From Sphagnum compactum (lineage: Eukaryota > Bryophyta > Sphagnopsida > Sphagnales): DNA of 64,000 nucleotides. Shown piece after piece: positions 21,700-35,029 of this stretch (the stretch's first letter is position 1; every line of letters begins with the position of its first letter). The position numbers were made by a program, and so were the translations under genes. The notes beneath the pieces are model-generated. The model made no database searches. It saw only the letters and a program-made list of their open reading frames with translations, and was not told the DNA's origin. The DNA is taken from contig OZ234502.1 in NCBI GenBank assembly GCA_965153455.1, forward strand, positions 4,691,267 through 4,755,266, given 5' to 3'.

Positions 21700-23620
21700 C
21701 AAAGGTAAACCTCAAATACATACTACCGTATCCAAAAATAAGGCAAATGAATTGCAAAAATAATGTGCCAAAATCCTAGCTTTTAGTAGGAGGAAGTTCC
21801 AAGCTTGAGCATGCAAGTAAAGTATGCAACTAAATTCCTATTAAGTGCAGAAATGTCACTTGCAGTTCATTTAGTCATTTACAATAAGATCTCACTCCTC
21901 TTTGGCTTTTGCATCCAAATGACAGACCACACACACACAAAAATCATGAAAGATGAAAAATGAACTCTCTCTTCAACCATAACCTTCATTGAAGACAACT
22001 CTTCAAAATTCAAGCTACCGATTCAACAATCTCATTAGCCCAAAGGTTTTCTTCTTCACATCTAGACCAAAAAAAAGCTTATGAAATCCCATTACCATAT
22101 TAAGCTACTAGGTATAATAATTCAATTTAAACAACTCCTCAAAACAATTCAAACCACCAATTTCTAACAATCTCATTGGTCAAAAGGATTTTTCTTTTCT
22201 TCACACCTAGGCATAGGCCTAGTCCAAAGCCTTCCCATACTAGTGTAAATTTTAAGTACCAATAAAAATAGGTACTGCGACCCTTGCCCATACAGACCTA
22301 AGTGTTGAAAAGCATAAGTGGTAAATATAAAGTGATTTTTGAGGTTTTCAGTTGTCACTTTTTCTACATGTTCGTATTGACAATTTGTCACTTTGGCTAC
22401 AAACAAAAATTCTTTAAGAAAAGAAACTGGTTCAGGTCATTTTGATTTTTTTTTTGGGTTGTATTTCTTTTCAGAAAATGGAAAAAACACGAATTTTTTA
22501 ATATTTTCAGTATTTTTTTGCCATTTGTCAAGATAAAATAGGCTGGCGTCAATACTGGTATCAACATTGGTATGAAACACCAGACCAGCGGTGCTCACTA
22601 TGTGACCCTGCAAAAATATTTTTCACATCCAAGTTTAGTTATTTACTTTTTTTGGCAACCTCACCCACAAAATCTAAACTGGGAAAAGCAAATAGGTGGG
22701 GGACTAGTAATAGCGAATCAGCTGGACCAATCATTATGGTAGGCCAATCAGAAACAATGATGAGTAGTCGGATGATCGTAGTTACTAATGTGGCCTGTGC
22801 CATTGGCCCAAGTGTGAACCCATTACAAAATAGGGGAACTCAACGTGTGAACATTGTTTTGCAACATATGTATCAATTTTTTGAACAGCTTGAATTGAAT
22901 GGTAAGCCTTCAAATGTCACCACGTTCTCAACTGATTTTTCCTCCCAAAACCTGGTTTTTTGGAAATTTTTGGAATTTCGAAAACAGCAGAAATCACGAA
23001 AAAAATCAATATCTCCCACATTCTGAATCCAAATCTTACCAAATAAATTTCATTAAATCCTGCTCATCAAGATCTTTCGAACAACACAATAGGCACATTC
23101 CAATTCTTCCAAAATTTTCAGCTACGATTTAATTTAGTTTTGAGTGAAGAAAATCATTCAATATTCAAGAACTTCTGCACAGCAAGTCCAAACACCATGA
23201 AACCAAGCTGATACACCCATCCTCCTCAAGAGCTTTCCAAAGACACGAAGAACATGATCTGAAGCATCCCAGTTCAGTGGATCTCATTGGTACAAACAAA
23301 ACAAACAAACAAACTACCTTGCTTCATAGATAGATTACACTCTTTTCTACAGGTGCACAGCCATTACGGTGGCCTTTTACCACCCACCGTAAAATTGCTA
23401 AACCGGCATATTTTGACTTTTGTTCATCAAATTTTGCTTTGCGAGGTCACATACGGAGACCATAGCTGGAGATGCTCTAATACGTACCAGTACCAGGCTG
23501 GTACCAAAAATTTGAATTAAAAAATAGGCAATACCAGTAGCAGACGCGTGTCAATTTCCCAAGAATCTGGACCTGGCCCATAAAGGGTAAGCCACTTTCT
23601 GGTACTGGCTGCATTTAAGA
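21700..23620. other. intergenic DNA, no gene seen
   Basis: Contains dispersed repeat fragments (22355-22404) and an opening at 22652-23026 that begins with TTG and has no recognisable domain. I see no RNA gene or transposon ends. Confidence 0.5.
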
Positions 23621-23623
23621 CAC

Positions 23624-24000
23624 TTGGCCAGTTTAAGGTCCTCCGGCTGCACTGTCAGTTGTATGAGATCTTATTTTAATGGCGTTAATAGAGAAGGGCC
23701 CTTGCTGTCAAGGGCCCCTTGCTGCTGTCAGGTCCTTTACTACTCGTGTGACTTAGTAGCACGGATGCCAAGCACGCACGTACCAAGGCTTCTTACGGTT
23801 TCGTACACATGGCACCTTATGCGTGTAAGGTCCTTAGTCCTTACGTACGTACTACCCGCGTCACTTACGCTCCCCTGTCATCCGTCGCTCTGTACCACTA
23901 CGGTGCCCGCCCTGCAACCCTACCTACTTACACTCTTCCAGAGAACAAAACAGCTCCTGCCTGCCAAACACAGCTACCTACTACCTAGTAGACTGTAGTA
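23624..24000. other. GC-richer island upstream of ceramide synthase
   Basis: A patch clearly less AT-rich than its surroundings, with a small palindromic stretch (AGGGCCCTTGCTGTCAAGGG, near 23696) and many TACGTA-like palindromes. It has an open frame of 124 codons without an ATG at its start and no recognisable protein. Nature unknown. Confidence 0.35.
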
Positions 24001-24224
24001 CCTAATGATTATTTTTCGGGAAAAAAAGTTTGGGATTTATTTTGGATTTCTGGGGAATTTGTTTTAGTGAAAATTCGATTAATTTTGCTTTTGAGAGGGG
24101 GGTGGGGGGAGATATATCGCCAAATTTCCAATATTACAAAATTGAAAAAAAAGAGAAAAGTCACTTTTTGTTTTCCCCCGTTTATAGAACGGTGACCCAG
24201 TTTGCGATTGTGGTTTCCAAAGCT

Positions 24225-24320
24225 TTTTTGGGGTTTTTTTTGGGGACAAGAAAGACCCATGGGTTCTTTTTTCTTTTCTTTTGGAAAGAGGAACTGTGGT
24301 TTTGATGTGTATATATAAAT

Positions 24321-24357
<37 letters not shown>

Positions 24358-24570
24358 TATTTTTTTTTGGAAAGAAGATCATGGTTTCCTTTTTTATTTT
24401 GTTTGTTTGTTTTTTTTGGGGGGAAAGAAGCTCATTGTTTTTTTTTTGGTTTTATAATGTTTTGGGAAATTAGACGATGTTTTTGAATTTTGGGGGCGGG
24501 GGGCAAGAAGACCATGGTTTCGATGTTTTTTTTTGGGGGGGGAAATAAGACTATGGTTTTGAAGTTCAAG
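24225..24570. repeat. degenerate G-run/T-run repeat
   Basis: At least five diverged units share the order T(7-10), G(4-9), AAAGAAGA(C/T)CATGGTTTTGATG: near 24235, 24365, 24417, 24490 and 24533. A TATATAAA microsatellite (24308-24360) sits inside. The tract is about 0.7-1 kb upstream of the ceramide synthase start. G runs on one strand could form quadruplex structures (inference). Confidence 0.65.
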
Positions 24571-24732
24571 ACCAAGATCACATGACTTGGAGGAAGGAAG
24601 GAAGCAGCAGCGATTTTGCTTATTTTCAAGAAAAAATAAATTGTTGTCCTAACAACTTACTTCATGGAGGGTAAAAGCTTTCTTTCTTTAAGCTTTCTTT
24701 GGTGAGTAAAGGAAAAGAGAAGGAAGGAAAAA

Positions 24733-24748
24733 GGGGGGGGGGGGGGGG
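24733..24748. repeat. poly-G tract (16 G)
   Basis: Sixteen consecutive G residues within a GGAAGGAAAA..GAGAAGAA purine tract, about 530 bp upstream of the ceramide synthase ATG. Such long homopolymers are rare in plant DNA. Confidence 0.9.
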
Positions 24749-25275
24749 AGAAGAACAAAAGCAATCAAACATGATGCACGAGGTCAAATTTGAAGTTGAA
24801 AATTTCCATTCAAATTCCATTCCCATTTTGAACTATGAAAAAAACAAAGTCCAGTCCAGAAGTCAGTCAGTCAGACAGACAGTTGTCGTTAAGTTTACCC
24901 ACAACCAAACCAAAAAACAGAAAAGGAAAAGCGCCGATCATTAATTCCTCCTACTCTCATGGCCCAAAAACTTGAGCTCCTCCTCAAATCCAAATCTGCA
25001 AAATTCCAAATGTGCAAGCAAGCAAGCACGCTTGCTTCTTTCTTTGTTGAATGGTGGTGATGGTGTTGAAATCTCTTCCTTTTTATCGGGTTTTTCTTTT
25101 GAAGCTTCTTCTTGGCAAAACAAAAATCCACAGATGTAATAAGACCCATGATCTAGTAGTTTCTTTTTGTGCAGCAATTGATCTAGTATATACGTGAGCA
25201 GGCAACTGCTCTCAGGCAACAACTAGCTGCTCTCTAGTAGGAAATTTGCAGCAAAGATCTAGTTTTGTGGAGGTT

Positions 25276-27785
25276 ATGGCGTACTTGGAGCAACTGAGGC
25301 ATGTAGCGGGGTGGCTTGCCAAGGGCGATTTGTGGCCGGATTGGGAGCAGGAGAGCTACCCAGAGTTCCGAGACCTGGCTCTCATACCCGTTTTCGCTGT
25401 CCTCTTCCCCACGGCGCGTTTCTTCCTCGACAAATTTGTATTTGAGGTTTGTATTCCAAGTCGTGGGTGGTTGTGTTTGTCTTTTTTTTTTCCCACACCT
25501 AAATGGATTGGAAACCCACCCACAGACGGTGCCCTTCTCATCTCTCTAATGATGCTCCCTCCCTCCCTCCTCCCCCCCATGGCTATGAATTCTTGAGAAT
25601 CCAAGAATTCTCTAGCGGATCATTATAGCAAGCCCACCGTAGTATGTGTGTAGATTTTCCACCAAAGATAAAGAGTCTCTGCAGCGTTATGACCCCCGTC
25701 TTTCCCGTTACTGAATTGGAGCTTCTGTGCAGCCAGTTGGAAGGTCATGTATAAATGGCCAAGATGGTAATGTCAAGAAAGGTGCATTCAAATCTCATCA
25801 CGGAGCACAAGTGCGGCTTACAAAGTTCAAGGAGTCAGCGTGGAAGTGTGTATATTATTTTTCAGCTGAGCTTTTTGCACTGGCAATAACCTACAATGAA
25901 CCCTGGTTTACAGACTCAAAGCACTTCTGGCTTGGGCCTGGTGAACAACGCTGGCCTAATCAAATGACAAGGTAAGGTGCTATTTTTTCTCTCTACCAAT
26001 GTAGCCCTCAAACTTCTTTAGCAGTAGCTATGTCTTGGAAGCTTTTTGTTTTTACTTGCAATATCACAACTGGTCAATTGAGTTTGTTTTTTGATTTGTC
26101 ATGAACTCTGTTGCTCATGCTGATGGAATGGAACAGGCTCAAGTTGAAAGTCTTGTATGGATTTGCGGGGGGATTTTACACATACAGCATATTTGCTCTT
26201 ATGTTTTGGGAGACACGACGTGCAGATTTTGGTGTCAGTATGTCACACCACATTGCTGCTGTTTTTCTTGTTATTTTCTCTTACCTTGCCAGGTTCTTCT
26301 CATCCTATTCCTGCTTGGGTGCGCCATTATTAGGGCTTTAGGAGGTTGGGGTGTCATATGCTTGTGTATTTGTATATTCTCTCATGGAGTCAAGGGAGAC
26401 TTGTTGTATGTTGAAACTAAGTGTATTTGAAGTGACTCCACTTTTTGCCGCCAACCCTCCCTCAAGGTTTGACCCAGTTTATGCACATGGTTTTTAGTAC
26501 CTGGTTGAGGGTTTTTAGTAGCTGGTTTACCATGTGACCTCTCCTAGATGGGTTGTAGAGATCTAGGATGTTCTAGAAGGGAATTGAGCCCATAAACACC
26601 TGCAAGGGCAGCCATGAGTCCCAAGCACTTGTGCTATTGGCTTGATTCACTTTTGCAAATTAAATTGTTTTGTTACCTTATTGCCTCTGGCTATGGTGGA
26701 ACAGGTTTGCACGTGTGGGTTCAGTGGTGCTGGCAATTCATGATGCCAGTGATGTGTTTCTTGAGATAGGGAAGCTTACCAAGTACTATGGCTTGGAGAT
26801 TGTGCCAAGCATTGCGTTTGTGATCTTTGCAATTTCATGGGTTGTTTTTCGTCTTATCTTCTTCCCATTTCATGTCATCTGGAGCACCAGGTATGCAGAA
26901 TGTCCCATTGCTTGTACATGATTTCTTCTTTGTGGGCTGCTAAACTAATTGTGATAACTGACATCAGTTGACAGGAGCACAGTACCTAAAACTGATTCAA
27001 TTTGGAACTGGAAGAAAATGATCTCAAGAGTGTTGCTTTGTGACAGGCACCATTGCAATAAGTAGTCGAAGTAGTTGCTCATGTTGACCTTGGGCAATAA
27101 TTTCTCTAGTAGATTGACCATAATTTTTGGTTGGTGTGCGTTTCTGTGAAGTTATGAGGTTCTTCAACTACTGAACAGGAGCTACAAGCAGGGACCAATA
27201 CTTTACTACATATTCAACACATTGTTGATCAGCTTGTTTGTGCTGCATATCTACTGGTGGGTTCTCATCTTCCGCATGCTTGTCAAGCAAGTTGAAGCCC
27301 GAGGCAGAATCTCAGATGATGTCCGCTCTGGTACTCCCTCTGCCTTTGTCTTGATACCAATGTTGCAATTGTACTATTGTTGGTGCTGTCATTCCTGTTG
27401 CTTCTGGAAATATGACAGGAACTCAGGACACAGCTGTTTTCAGTTGTTGAAATTTTGGGCAGATATTCTATACTTGTCTTCACATACCATTGGGTGCTGA
27501 TGAAGTCAGTTGGGAGTCCTGGTAGCTAGTCATTGCAATTCAAAATTCATGGTGAAGTCTGATACTTTGTGAGTGACGCTCGTGAGGTTATGATCATTCA
27601 TTGGTTTGTGCTGGAAGGACAAAACTTTAAACTGTTATTGTGGAGTTGTCTCCACAATTGCATAGATGTATTATTGCTGCATGAGCACTGTCAAAGTTGG
27701 CTTGCTTTAACCCTTTGTTTGTATAACTTTGGGAAATTCAGACTCAGATGATGATGATGATGAAGGCACTGGCAAAGAGGATTGA
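25276..27785 (+). CDS. ceramide synthase (LAG1/LOH-type, TLC domain)
   Basis: Acylates sphingoid bases with acyl-CoA to form (dihydro)ceramide in the ER membrane. Six exons: 25276-25446, 25733-25971, 26137-26292, 26705-26890, 27152-27330 and 27742-27785. All are GT-AG and in phase, giving 324 residues, the normal length for plant LAG1 homologues. The Lag1 region is intact: FWETRRADFGVSMSHH with the catalytic His pair at 174-175, then the IHDASDVFLE block at 200-209, and IFNTLLISLFVLHIYWW as a late membrane segment. The C-terminus RISDDVRSDSDDDDDEGTG is an acidic Ser/Asp tail like the CK2-phosphorylated tails of this family. There is no homeobox-like insert, as in plant members. The open frame extends upstream to TTG 25246, but the first ATG is 25276 and MAYLEQ starts well. 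No defect seen. It could belong to the LOH1/3 or the LOH2 class; I cannot tell which. Confidence 0.95.
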
Positions 27786-28040
27786 TACCAACAAAACTTG
27801 CAAGTCAATGCAGCATTTAGTGCCATGGCCTTCACACATACAATTTCACAAGATTATTCTTTACCAGTTCAAGAAGTGGATGGAGCTTCGCTGGTTGGAC
27901 CCCAACATTTTGAGCAGGCCTGAGGCCAATTCAACCCCATTTTTTGTCCACTTCATTTCTCATCAAAGTCAGACTTTTCTGAGCTGTTTTGCATTGGAAA
28001 AGGCAAAATGCTAGTGTGCTGGGCATGTTGTGTGCATAGT

Positions 28041-28155
28041 GATTTGTACAGTAGAGTCAGGCATGCTGCTGTAAAGTGATACAGAGAGGGCATTATTCAT
28101 TTTTCACTTTCAATTGTAAGGATTTGTACAGCAGAGTCAAGCACATTGCTGTAAA
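28041..28155. repeat. 80-bp-spaced direct repeat downstream of ceramide synthase
   Basis: GATTTGTACAG(T/C)AGAGTCA(G/A)GCA and TGCTGTAAA occur at 28041-28075 and again at 28121-28155. This is one duplication, 80 bp apart, probably in or near the 3' UTR. Confidence 0.75.
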
Positions 28156-28159
28156 TCAT

Positions 28160-29560
28160 TGGGAAGGGAAATAGTCATGTATAATTCAAACCCTACTCTC
28201 TATTTATAAGCATCAGAAAGTGGCTGTTGAATAGGACAGCTTGCATCTGGATCAAGCTGTGGGTCACCCAACCACTGTGATCCACAATTAAGTTCCCCAG
28301 TCCAATTACAAGCTGTCAGTTATGGGGCTTCAGCTCTCTGTCCACATGAGATTGTAGTTCTATGTATTGGAACCCACAGAATCCTGCACATGTGAATCTG
28401 CTTCCTGCCACTACATCATCTTGTAGCTTTAGAAGCAAATGAAAGTTCATCTTAAAATTCTACCATTTTCCAGTAGTTTCTCTACAAAATGCGAACCCCA
28501 CAGGCAAAGGCCTTGTGCAGTCAACAGTCATAAATGCACACTTTTCTGCAGTGTGGCCAGACTTCTCTTAATGGAAAATGCAACCCACATTTGCAAAAAC
28601 CTTGAAAGATTTTTCCTTTTGGTTTTTAGGGTGGGTTATATCCAGAATTGGGGCTGCAGGGGGCCTTCTGTGTAACACCTGCTTGAGCAGGATCTTACAT
28701 GTAAACATCCCTGCCAGGTTTTCCTTTTGCAAGTGTCTTGTTGCCAACTGATTCTATTGTGTCAACAATTTCATTCAAGTAACTCAAATGAACATTGACA
28801 AATCAAGTTGCAATGTCTCTTTTTCCAAATGTATACATGATTTCAAAACAGTAACACTGTTTTTTTTTCTTTCTTTTTTCTAGGGTTAAAGAAGAATCAA
28901 AACACCTCTTACTGTGTCATTCACAGTGTAAGTAAGTCTTACTGTGCCAAAACACAACAATGCTTGTCACTTGATTCTGTGGTTGATTTGGCCACTTCTA
29001 CGGTTGATCTACCTTTCAGACAGTTAAATTCTTGAATATTGAAATGTTGTGACACATGGGAAGCACAAAATAATGATCAGAATAAAAGAGAACTGAACAT
29101 TAGAAAAAAACAACTAAAAAGAAAACAAATATTCAAAATAAAAACACATACTCACCAACAAGTACAGCATTTGCCATTTCATTGTCATTGGCTTCGTGAT
29201 CTATAAGAGGCTGCTCATTGATGCATTCAGTGGTGGTGATATGGTGGATTGCCCTATCAACCATGAACTTGTCATCCTAGTGATACTTACTGTAAGATTT
29301 ATCATCTCTATGTCATTTGTGCTCCATGCTTCATTCGATAGGCTCCATTCTCCTTATGCCAATGCCACATCCCATTTTATTTGTAATCCACTTCCCTTCA
29401 AGATCTTCAAAGTCAGTTGTAATGTGCTTGGTTGTAGTGTGACCTAAAAGGAGCCCTAAAGTGAAAAGGGGTTGCCCATGTACTGCCCTAAAATGGCAAT
29501 TGATGGAAAACAGTAACTTTCATTAGCACACTAATCGTATGGTGCTCATAATGGTGTCAA
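28160..29560. other. intergenic DNA, no gene seen
   Basis: The ORFs 28439-28675 and 29196-29447 lack any recognisable domain and splice context. No transposon ends were found. Confidence 0.5.
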
Positions 29561-29569
29561 CAACTAAAA

Positions 29570-29745
29570 CACATGCACCAATGTGAGTTGTGTAAGCTAG
29601 AGTAACATAACATCTTGCACTTATCCTTTGAGTTCCTTGTTTAAAATTTCATACCAAAATTGGATAACCTATGTTTATGTGATTATTTGTGTCATGGTGA
29701 ATAATCTTTTCATTTACACATATGCCTCTCACAACCTATTAATTG
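29570..29745. repeat. dispersed repeat C, copy 1
   Basis: Resembles 51690-51870 in the same orientation. Shared phrases include GAGCTAGA-TA-CATAACATC, CATACCAAAA(T/C)T, and ATTT(A/G)CACATA..GCCTC(T/C)CACA. Diverged; no coding capacity recognised. Confidence 0.6.
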
Positions 29746-30094
29746 TGGAATTCGATAACCTAGTTATCATCAAGGAAAAAAACTGTCGAATAAAAACATG
29801 AAAGTAAAACATGTCTTCTATCTCCTTATAGTCATGTTACAACTACCATTTTGCAACAACTATTGTCATGCAACAACCATCAACATGCACATAATGTTAT
29901 CAATAAACTTGAAAGAAAACCCCAACCACCCGCAGGCCTCCAATAGCTACCACCTACTATTTGCAACACCTACAGACCTTTTGTAATTACTACCTACTGT
30001 CCGCAACAACAATACTATGTTTAAATAAATTAAATTTAGCTATAACACAACACAACTATATTAGACTTTTTTTCATTCAAAATATTTACTCACT

Positions 30095-30400
30095 TGCAAA
30101 TAGCAAGAATCCAAGCCCAAAACACAAAATGAAATACACACAAAACCATGTGTCACAATGGAACTTGTTGTAGGTTTTTCATTATGGCACACATAAAACC
30201 TGCAACAACAAATGTTTATATTTTGAAATTTCAACTTGGGATTATATCCCAAACGCGAAATACTCAAACCTCGTGAACACCTTTGAATTGGTTCAAAGTT
30301 AAAACACAATAAAATACAATTTTGATACAAGCATGGGTGTGCTAAACCTTAAACCAATTTAACAACAACTTAATTAAAACTTAATTGGGTGGCTAAACTA
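30095..30400. repeat. dispersed repeat B, copy 1
   Basis: Resembles 49625-49920 and 56590-56900, all in the same orientation. Landmarks in order: CCAAGCCCAAAACA, AACTT(G/C)..GGATTATATCCC, TTCACA/GTGAAC..TTCCAA(G/A)TTAAAA, CTTAATTGGGTGGCTAAACT. Probably fragments of one degenerate retroelement. No protein domain recognised. Confidence 0.7.
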
Positions 30401-30409
30401 TAATTTCTA

Positions 30410-32540
30410 ACATGGACCAAACCCCAAAAGTTATTAATGTGGTTTTAAATTTTCATAACCATTGCTTTTAAAATGTTAGATAAACCACTTTAATATATAA
30501 TCATCATCCCCTCAAAAGGATTCCTTTGAAATTGCTACCTCCACCAAAATCTAATGCAATCAAGAAAAAAAAGATTTGAACCCTTAACATGTGGTTTTGG
30601 AGACCATTGTTTTACCTATGTAACTATTTTCCTAAGACAAAAACAGTTCTTGATTTATAGAATTTGCACCTATTTGTATCTATTTAGTAATAAGTTTACT
30701 ACTTTCCTTGATCTCAATTAGTGTTTCTTTTTTATTTGCTTATTTTTCTAAGTTGCCTTATCCAAAGAAATTATTAGCTTACGAATGTGGTTTTGATCCT
30801 CTTGCCTTCCTTTTCATTTTTCTTTTCTCAACCCTTGATTTGCTATGCAAATTAAGTTGGTTCATGTTCAAATCTATGTGTGCCCTCTTTTTCTACGGTT
30901 TATTATACTTGTCATTGCATCAAAATACATATTCTTTTTATTGCTTACTTTGTCCCATCTCAAAATAGAGATCCTCCCATAAATAAAATCAAAAAATATT
31001 TTTTTGCCAATTCTTCTCCACACAAACATAGGTTATTTGAGTTTTGAAATATATGAAACCAATGTTTTTAAAATTTTGAAATTTTTGTCAAAAACTTCCA
31101 AGTGGTGGTTCTTTGATTCTATTTTTTTTGGAAAATTGGAACCTAGGGTCATTAACAAAATCAAATACCCACACAACATGCGTCTATATTCTATGACACT
31201 TCCATTAACATATTAACATAATTAAAGAGCTTTGGTGTTGTTATCAAACATTATGTATTATGTGGCACCTTGTTTTAGGAAATTTCCATGCATTGTTTCA
31301 TGTGTTTTGGGCAGTGATGGCATTCTTTTTTTTGTTGTGGCAAATTTCCTTTAAAATATTTTGTCAAATATTTTTTTTCTAATTTTCAAAATTTGATAAG
31401 AATTTCTTTAAAGTTGCCACATTTTTACACATTGTTCAAGCAAGTAGCCAAGATGTAAAATTTTTAAAATAAATTAGCCAAACATGGCTAGATACATGGC
31501 TAGATATCCTTGCAGATGATCGCCAATGTGACAACACCACAAAATTGAGCCAAAAAAAAACACACTGGGTTGAATTTATCTTCAAATAATTGGTACAAAA
31601 TGTATAATGGGGTTTGAGAGCTTTTTTCTTGAAGGGAAGATTAGTTGCTAGTAGAAAGCATCAAACACCATCAAATACCCAAACATTAACCTATGGACAC
31701 ACTTGTGAGGTTGAACAAATAACCCCATAGAAGCCAACTAGAAAGCAAAATGTTCAAAAACGAAAGAGATGACATGGGTAGGGTCAAGGATATGGGTGTC
31801 ATCGGCTTTAAAACCTCCAAAAAACAATGCAAAATGCAAAAATGAGTTAGCCTACAAACGAGTCTCCTTGGCATGTGCTCATAAAAAAAAAATGACAAAC
31901 AAAACTCACAAAGAAAAATGATGAATGAAGAACAAAGAAATTTAAAGGTCATAAAAAGAATGAACAATGGGGAAAAGCTAACACAAGGTTTCTTACACTT
32001 TACACTTGTAATCATGTCACTGTAGGCCCCTTGTTTTGGGAATGACTCACCCTCTAAACCTTACCTTACACTTAAACAAATGTCCTAAAAAATTTGTGCA
32101 CTTTTTAAATATTAATATATGAAAGAGACTAAAAGGAAGGTTAAAATTTGTGGCTCTTTTGGTTCCTATCATTCAAATGTAATGTTTTCATTTAAGTGTC
32201 TAGATACATTAAAATCAACAAAGTAAGGCTCCTTCAACTAAGGTCCATGTGCTAATAACCACCTTCATAAGAATGAATTTGAATAACTTAACTTAAAAAA
32301 CCATGTGGAAAATTTACTTTGTGTAAGTGCATTGTAGTTTTGCTTAATTTTAATTTTTGAATAAACAACTATTGAATTTGTAATGGGTGCAATTGCATCA
32401 ATAGAAGTCACAACAAATGTAATTAATGTTTGGTTTGTCAAGTTTTAATGTTCAAATTTATATTAATGTTGTAAGTTTTTGATGTGTTTGGATAACAATA
32501 ATTTTAATATGGGATGGGAACATCTGAAACAATTTGGGAT
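30410..32540. other. intergenic DNA, no gene seen
   Basis: AT-rich, with a fourth copy of the GGCTACA repeat at 31476-31545. The hydrophobic ORFs at 30708-30968 (+) and 31686-32015 (-) look like AT-rich chance frames and are not supported. Confidence 0.5.
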
Positions 32541-32544
32541 GAAT

Positions 32545-33170
32545 TTAATTTGGAATGCCCTTGATGAGTTGGGGTGCAATAAGGTAGTTTCATAATGTTG
32601 AAACCAATAGTGCAAAAGCTATTGAATATTGAATAAAAATTGTCAAAGAAAATTCAACAAAATCAAAACTAAAATTTTTAGGAAAATAATAGTAATCTCT
32701 TGATATTGTTGGAAATGCCACGATGAATGGCATTTCTTGGAGATGATTTTGTAATTCTTCAACCTAAGGTGGGGGAAGATGTCAAAGTTCAAACTATTTC
32801 TGTCATTTGAAATTCACTTAAAATTTAAAATAATTTTCTTACTTCCATAGTTGGAACAATTATATACTCATGTTCGCACTTGGGTTAATGGCAATGCCAT
32901 AGTAGTCTATCTATTGAGGAAGGAAGTTTGTTTGTTTTGTTGTCAAATTGAAATCTCTCAGTATCATTGGAAAGTCCTCAATGAGTAGGGGTGTGTTGAG
33001 ATGGTTTTGTGATGGTTAGACTTACACTGCAAGATTTATTAAATATTAAACAATTTTGTCATGGAAAACTCAATAAAATGTAAACAAATTTTTTTAAATA
33101 AGTTGGAACATGCTCTTGATACTATTGGAAAGGCCTTTATGAGTAGGATTTTATGAAGAGGGTTTTTTTT
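32545..33170. repeat. diverged tandem repeat, about 160-250 bp spacing
   Basis: Four copies of a core: TTGGAAAG(G/T)CC-TNATGAGTAGG near 32550, 32706, 32958 and 33125. Most are linked to TATTGAATA..TTGTCA-GGAAAA-TCAA-AAAAT-AAA. Spacing is irregular (about 160-250 bp), so this is an old, decayed array. Confidence 0.55.
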
Positions 33171-33879
33171 TATAGACCTAAGTAATTGCATATTACAGTA
33201 GACGATTTTAGGCATTTGACAAGTCTAGTTTAGACAAAATTTAAAACAAAAGCATAGGACATTAAGTTTATTATCGACTTATAATCTTCTTCAATATCAA
33301 TGGTTTACTTTTCAAAACACTTTGGCACATACTCCCATGCTTTAGTTCCCATTTTCTAGCTGATCTGTATTAAAATTTATGCTTGAATGTGTATGTTCTC
33401 TAGATTTATCCAGAGTCTATGGCTTCAAGCCATGTATATTTGTGTTACCTAATTTTATATATATATGAAAAGACATTTTTTTGAGTATTGGATATGAAAA
33501 GTCACATTGTTAAGACACATCTTTGACTAATCATATGAAAAGACACATTGTTTGTGCATGGAGATGCATCTCCACTTTGTTGTCATCATTGTTGCTGATT
33601 TTGGAAGATTGCAAAGAAGGAAGAGGCAACAGTATGTCGTTGCTCACAGTAGTCTTGTCAATCCAATTGTTCCATTTTGTCGACACAAACATTTCTTTTC
33701 CTTTAGCAAATAACCATATCTGAGCTTGACATAAATAAATAGAACAAAGAACTTGATGTTTTTAAATGAAGAAGAAAAAGAAGCTCCAGAACACACACAC
33801 ATGTGGAAAAGTGAATGGCTCTTAATTTGTAAAAACACAATTTATTTTCTGAGGATTAGCAAGTAATTTGGAAAACAAA

Positions 33880-34560
33880 TTCTTGATTTTCTTCTTTCTA
33901 AAAATTTGGACATTTTACATTGTCTTATGGCACACAAGTTCGCGTCTTGTTGGCCAACATTTCTGTAACTTGCAATGGTCTCGTCATGTAGCAAGCAAAG
34001 CAAAAAGCTTGGCCATATCACTCGAGGATTTGTTGCTTCCAATGTGTCTCGACCCAAAAAATGAAACTATCATGATCGATACCTTGCCGATCAATTCCTC
34101 CCCTTAACAATGGAAGTATTGGGATCTCTACATAAGTAGGCGGATGTGTTTTTACACAATTATGCCAATGCCATTTGGAGTTTGATAGGACCATATGGCC
34201 CTCCTTTTTTTTGTCTTGGTTACTTTTCTTCAACAAAAAAACTCAATCACATTGCAAAAGCTGCAAAGATGTTCCATCTTAAGTCGAGCAATAGCCGTTA
34301 ACTTAGCTACTTCCTAACTTCCACCCTTTCAAGACACATTTCCCATCTCCACGACCGACTTATCGCAAACATTTGATTTTTTATATGGAAAAATATGGCC
34401 AACCTACTACGAGTAGTCAATTTTTGACATGGATAGGTTTTAACATCTAATTTGAGCTAACTTGCGTCCTGTAAATTTTCCTTTTTTTTTCTTTTTTTTT
34501 CTTATCCTTTTGGACATTTTCCTAATCTACGGTGTGTCTATCAATAAAATTTTACAAGGT
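33880..34560 (+). repeat. inverted-repeat family A, diverged third copy
   Basis: Matches part of the arms at 38172-40109 and 46124-49121, in the orientation of the 46124 arm. Shared order: GATTTGTTGCTTCCAATG, CCAATTCCTCCC, TGGA-TATT-GGAT, ACACAA-TATGCCAATG-CATTTGGAG, TTTTTTGTCTTG, CATCTTAAGT-GAGCAATA. More diverged than the other two are from each other. Confidence 0.65.
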
Positions 34561-34745
34561 TGCATCAACTTTGCAACATATGCAATGGAACATGTGTTGA
34601 CTTTGCCATTTAAATTGAAATGAAAAAGAAATTGATTAGTTTACACTTGCCTAATTGGGGGTATACATAAACCCTAGACCTTAAACTCTATTTGCAATAA
34701 TTGTTTTTAGGTATTGCACAAATAAAAATAAAAATAAAGAGCCCA
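34558..34745 (+). repeat. dispersed repeat D, copy 1
   Basis: The reverse complement of this segment reappears at 49198-49385. Shared features are AAGAGCCCAAC, GTATTG(C/T)ACAAATAAAAA, AGACCTTAAACTCTATTTGC, GGGGGTAT(A/G)CATAAACCCTAGACC, and AATGGAACATGTGTTGACTTTG. Similarity looks high (about 85 percent by eye). Confidence 0.8.
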
Positions 34746-35029
34746 ACTACTATGAAGTTGAGAGATTCAATCCAAATGCTCACATTTTGCTACAAATTGT
34801 TTTTCTCATATATATGATTTTTTTTTAAAAATGATGCTTTGCAAAAAGGTCTACTAAATGTATAAGCTAAAACAAAAACTATATTACCATTTTTGCTTTG
34901 TAGTGTGACATCCTAATCATCATTTACCTAAGCTGATTTGGACTCATTGATTTAGCGTCAAGGAACATTCAAATTCACAATGAAAGTAGATAACGTTAAC
35001 TGAGCTACATCATTGAAACTAGAATATTT

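Noticed and set aside
22652-23026. 124-codon frame beginning near 22652
   Set aside because: Starts at TTG, has no recognisable domain, and shows no flanking splice sites or homologous copy in the window.
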